From the NCBI GenBank assembly GCA_016793415.1, contig JAEUMC010000875.1, positions 1 through 6,318 of the forward strand: 6,318 nt of DNA, read 5' to 3'. The first letter of the stretch is position 1. Each line of letters begins with the position of its first letter. The position numbers were made by a program, and so were the translations under genes. The notes under the pieces were generated by a model. That model was not told where the DNA came from, did not search any database, and saw nothing but the letters and a program-made list of their open reading frames with translations. The DNA is from Devosia sp. (GTDB lineage: Bacteria; Pseudomonadota; Alphaproteobacteria; Rhizobiales; Devosiaceae). Of the stretch, positions 5,095 to 6,318 are shown in pieces.

Positions 5095-6146
5095 TGACCG
5101 TGACGATGGTGCAAGTCCGGGTAGTGCGGGTGTTTGTGCCGCGTCGGGGTGTGTCGGTGCCAGTGTGAGTGGGGCTCCGTCACCGGCCCCTCATGAGCGT
5201 GCCGGTGGTGCTCGTCATGCACATGGGCATGCTCATGCTCGAGTGCCTCATGCTCGTGCTCGTGTTCGTGCTGCTCGGTGAGGTGCAGCCAGAGGCCGAT
5301 GCCCATCAACGCAGCCGCGCCGAACAGTTGCAGGGTCAGCCCCTCGCCGAAGAGAGCCAGGGCGAGAAGCGCGCCGATGAACGGCGCCAGGGAGAAATAT
5401 GCGCCGGTGCGCGCCGTCCCCAGGTGTCGCAGGCCCAGCATGAACATTACCAAGCTCACCCCAATACCGAACAGGCCGACTACGGCGCCCGCCGCGAGAA
5501 CGCCGACTGTCGGGAGCTCAGCACCGAGGCTCAACGCCAGCACCATGTTCGTCGTCCCGGCCGCCAGGCCCTTGATCATGGCGATCTGCACCGGGTCGGC
5601 GGACGACAGCTTGCGGGTCAGGTTGTTGTCGATCCCCCACGACAGGCAGGCTCCAGCGATCAGCAGTCCGCCCCAATCGAGCCGCGCCCCCTCTCCCTGC
5701 CACGAGAGCAGCACCGCGCCGGCAAGGATAGCCGCCGCTCCGACGAGCAGGCGCCGGTCGACATTCTCGCGGAACACCAACCAGGCGATGCCCATGGTCG
5801 CGAGACCTTCGAGGTTGAGCAGCAACGAACCCGATGCCGCCGAGGTCTGCGACAGTCCAAACATCAGCAGCACCGGTCCGATCACGCCGCCGAACAGCAC
5901 CACGGGCGCCAGCCACGGGAGGTCGGCGCGCCGCAATGGCGCCTCGGGGCTCTCTAGACCAAGTACGCGGCGGCCAAGATGGGCGATCGCCAGGCCGATG
6001 CCGGCCCCCAGGTAGAGCACGCCAGCCAGCAACCAGGGATCGATCGAACCGAGCAGCAGTTTCGACAACGGCGCCGAGGCGCCGAAAAGCACTGCTGAGG
6101 CGAGGGCAAAGGCAATGCCAGGCGAGAGACGACTACGATCGGACAT
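5088..6146 (-). CDS. EamA/DMT family transporter with a long histidine-rich C-terminal tail
   Basis: An inner-membrane protein of 352 residues in the drug/metabolite transporter superfamily. Two EamA repeats (about 10-148 and 158-287) each provide five hydrophobic helices, with approximate starts at 10, 36, 76, 101, 133, 158, 186, 214, 245 and 270. Family features include ASAVLFGASAPLSKLLLG in repeat one, LEGLATMGIAWLVFRE at its end, and FSLAPFIGALLALALFGEG in repeat two. The last 62 residues (291-352) hold 23 histidines, beginning EQHEHEHEHE and ending HPHYPDLHHRHGHG. Such tails are seen on some EamA proteins and suggest metal binding, so divalent metal export or sensing is a fair guess but not shown. 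The start MSDRSRLSPG is chosen because the longer frame back to 6311 encodes Arg-rich, non-membrane sequence. No good Shine-Dalgarno site precedes it. Confidence 0.9.
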   Translation of the reverse strand: MSDRSRLSPGIAFALASAVLFGASAPLSKLLLGSIDPWLLAGVLYLGAGIGLAIAHLGRRVLGLESPEAPLRRADLPWLAPVVLFGGVIGPVLLMFGLSQTSAASGSLLLNLEGLATMGIAWLVFRENVDRRLLVGAAAILAGAVLLSWQGEGARLDWGGLLIAGACLSWGIDNNLTRKLSSADPVQIAMIKGLAAGTTNMVLALSLGAELPTVGVLAAGAVVGLFGIGVSLVMFMLGLRHLGTARTGAYFSLAPFIGALLALALFGEGLTLQLFGAAALMGIGLWLHLTEQHEHEHEHEALEHEHAHVHDEHHRHAHEGPVTEPHSHWHRHTPTRHKHPHYPDLHHRHGHG

Positions 6147-6318
6147 CGGGTACCATCGATATGTAAGCCCCCGCAACCCTATAGGGTCATCGGCGGCGGG
6201 ACTACCCGCTGCGACTTGTTCCCGCCGCGCCCGAGGCGTAAGAGACCACAAACCGCGCCAACTATCGGGCGGGTATCGAAAACGAGGTTCTGACGCACGA
6301 AATGGCGCCAATACCAGC
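6147..6318. other. Upstream region of the transporter with stem-loop and palindrome
   Basis: On the minus-strand reading a 9-bp stem (6220-6228 with 6193-6201, 18-base loop) is followed by the perfect 12-bp palindrome ACCCTATAGGGT (6176-6187), 30 bp before the transporter start. No riboswitch class that I know fits, and I see no clear promoter. An ATG at 6302 on the plus strand could open a divergent gene (MAPIPA...), but too little is present to say. Confidence 0.4.

Noticed and set aside
5169..5957. Plus-strand open frame (262 codons) opposite the EamA gene
   Set aside because: Polar, low-complexity translation with no motif, while the minus strand gives a ten-helix transporter.
6176..6228. 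Cobalamin riboswitch, suggested by GGGAA in the transporter leader
   Set aside because: The other conserved boxes and their order are missing.
6147..6311. N-terminal extension of the EamA protein up to 6311
   Set aside because: The added 55 residues are Arg-, Pro- and Ser-rich without membrane character, and the palindrome and stem-loop fall within them; the start at 6146 gives a normal EamA N-terminus.

Overview
The window looks like ordinary chromosome from a GC-rich alphaproteobacterium, most likely of the order Hyphomicrobiales (Rhizobiales). A Devosia-like genome would fit, but the genus is a guess. The grounds are high GC, a PleC/DivJ/PdhS-type histidine kinase (HELRTPLNAIVGFSEMM box), a small DUF5330-like membrane protein next to a stand-alone SufE, and Rhizobiales-style GST and methyltransferase sequences. 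I see no transposase, integrase, tRNA, rRNA, CRISPR array or phage gene.

Left part (1-2450): a sensor histidine kinase on the minus strand runs off the left edge, so only its N-terminal 396 residues are present. After a 369-bp intergenic stretch, a small membrane-anchored protein is read on the plus strand and ends at a textbook intrinsic terminator. A short interspersed element (four 7-bp units plus a degenerate inverted arm) follows, and then sufE, an Fe-S assembly sulfur acceptor with its catalytic Cys51.

Middle (2460-4499): an Rrf2-family repressor (minus strand) is divergent from a class I SAM-dependent methyltransferase (plus strand), which is followed by a GST-family protein. The 125-bp divergent region is the most informative piece of the window. 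It holds two perfect dyads, each with a 5-bp spacer. One lies on the -35 and the other on the -10 of the best methyltransferase promoter, and the second also covers a -10 for the regulator. I read this as an autoregulated regulator with a paired methyltransferase, perhaps with the GST as part of a small electrophile or xenobiotic response. The function is inference.

Right part (4500-6318): a small secreted protein of unknown function is convergent with an EamA/DMT ten-helix transporter that carries a 62-residue cytosolic or periplasmic tail with 23 histidines. Only 4 bp separate the two stop codons, and both stops sit inside one perfect hairpin. The 172 bp upstream of the transporter contain a 9-bp stem-loop and a 12-bp palindrome but no convincing gene.

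I found no clearly new multi-gene system. The points most worth following up are the Rrf2/methyltransferase control region, the histidine tail of the transporter and the interspersed repeat before sufE.
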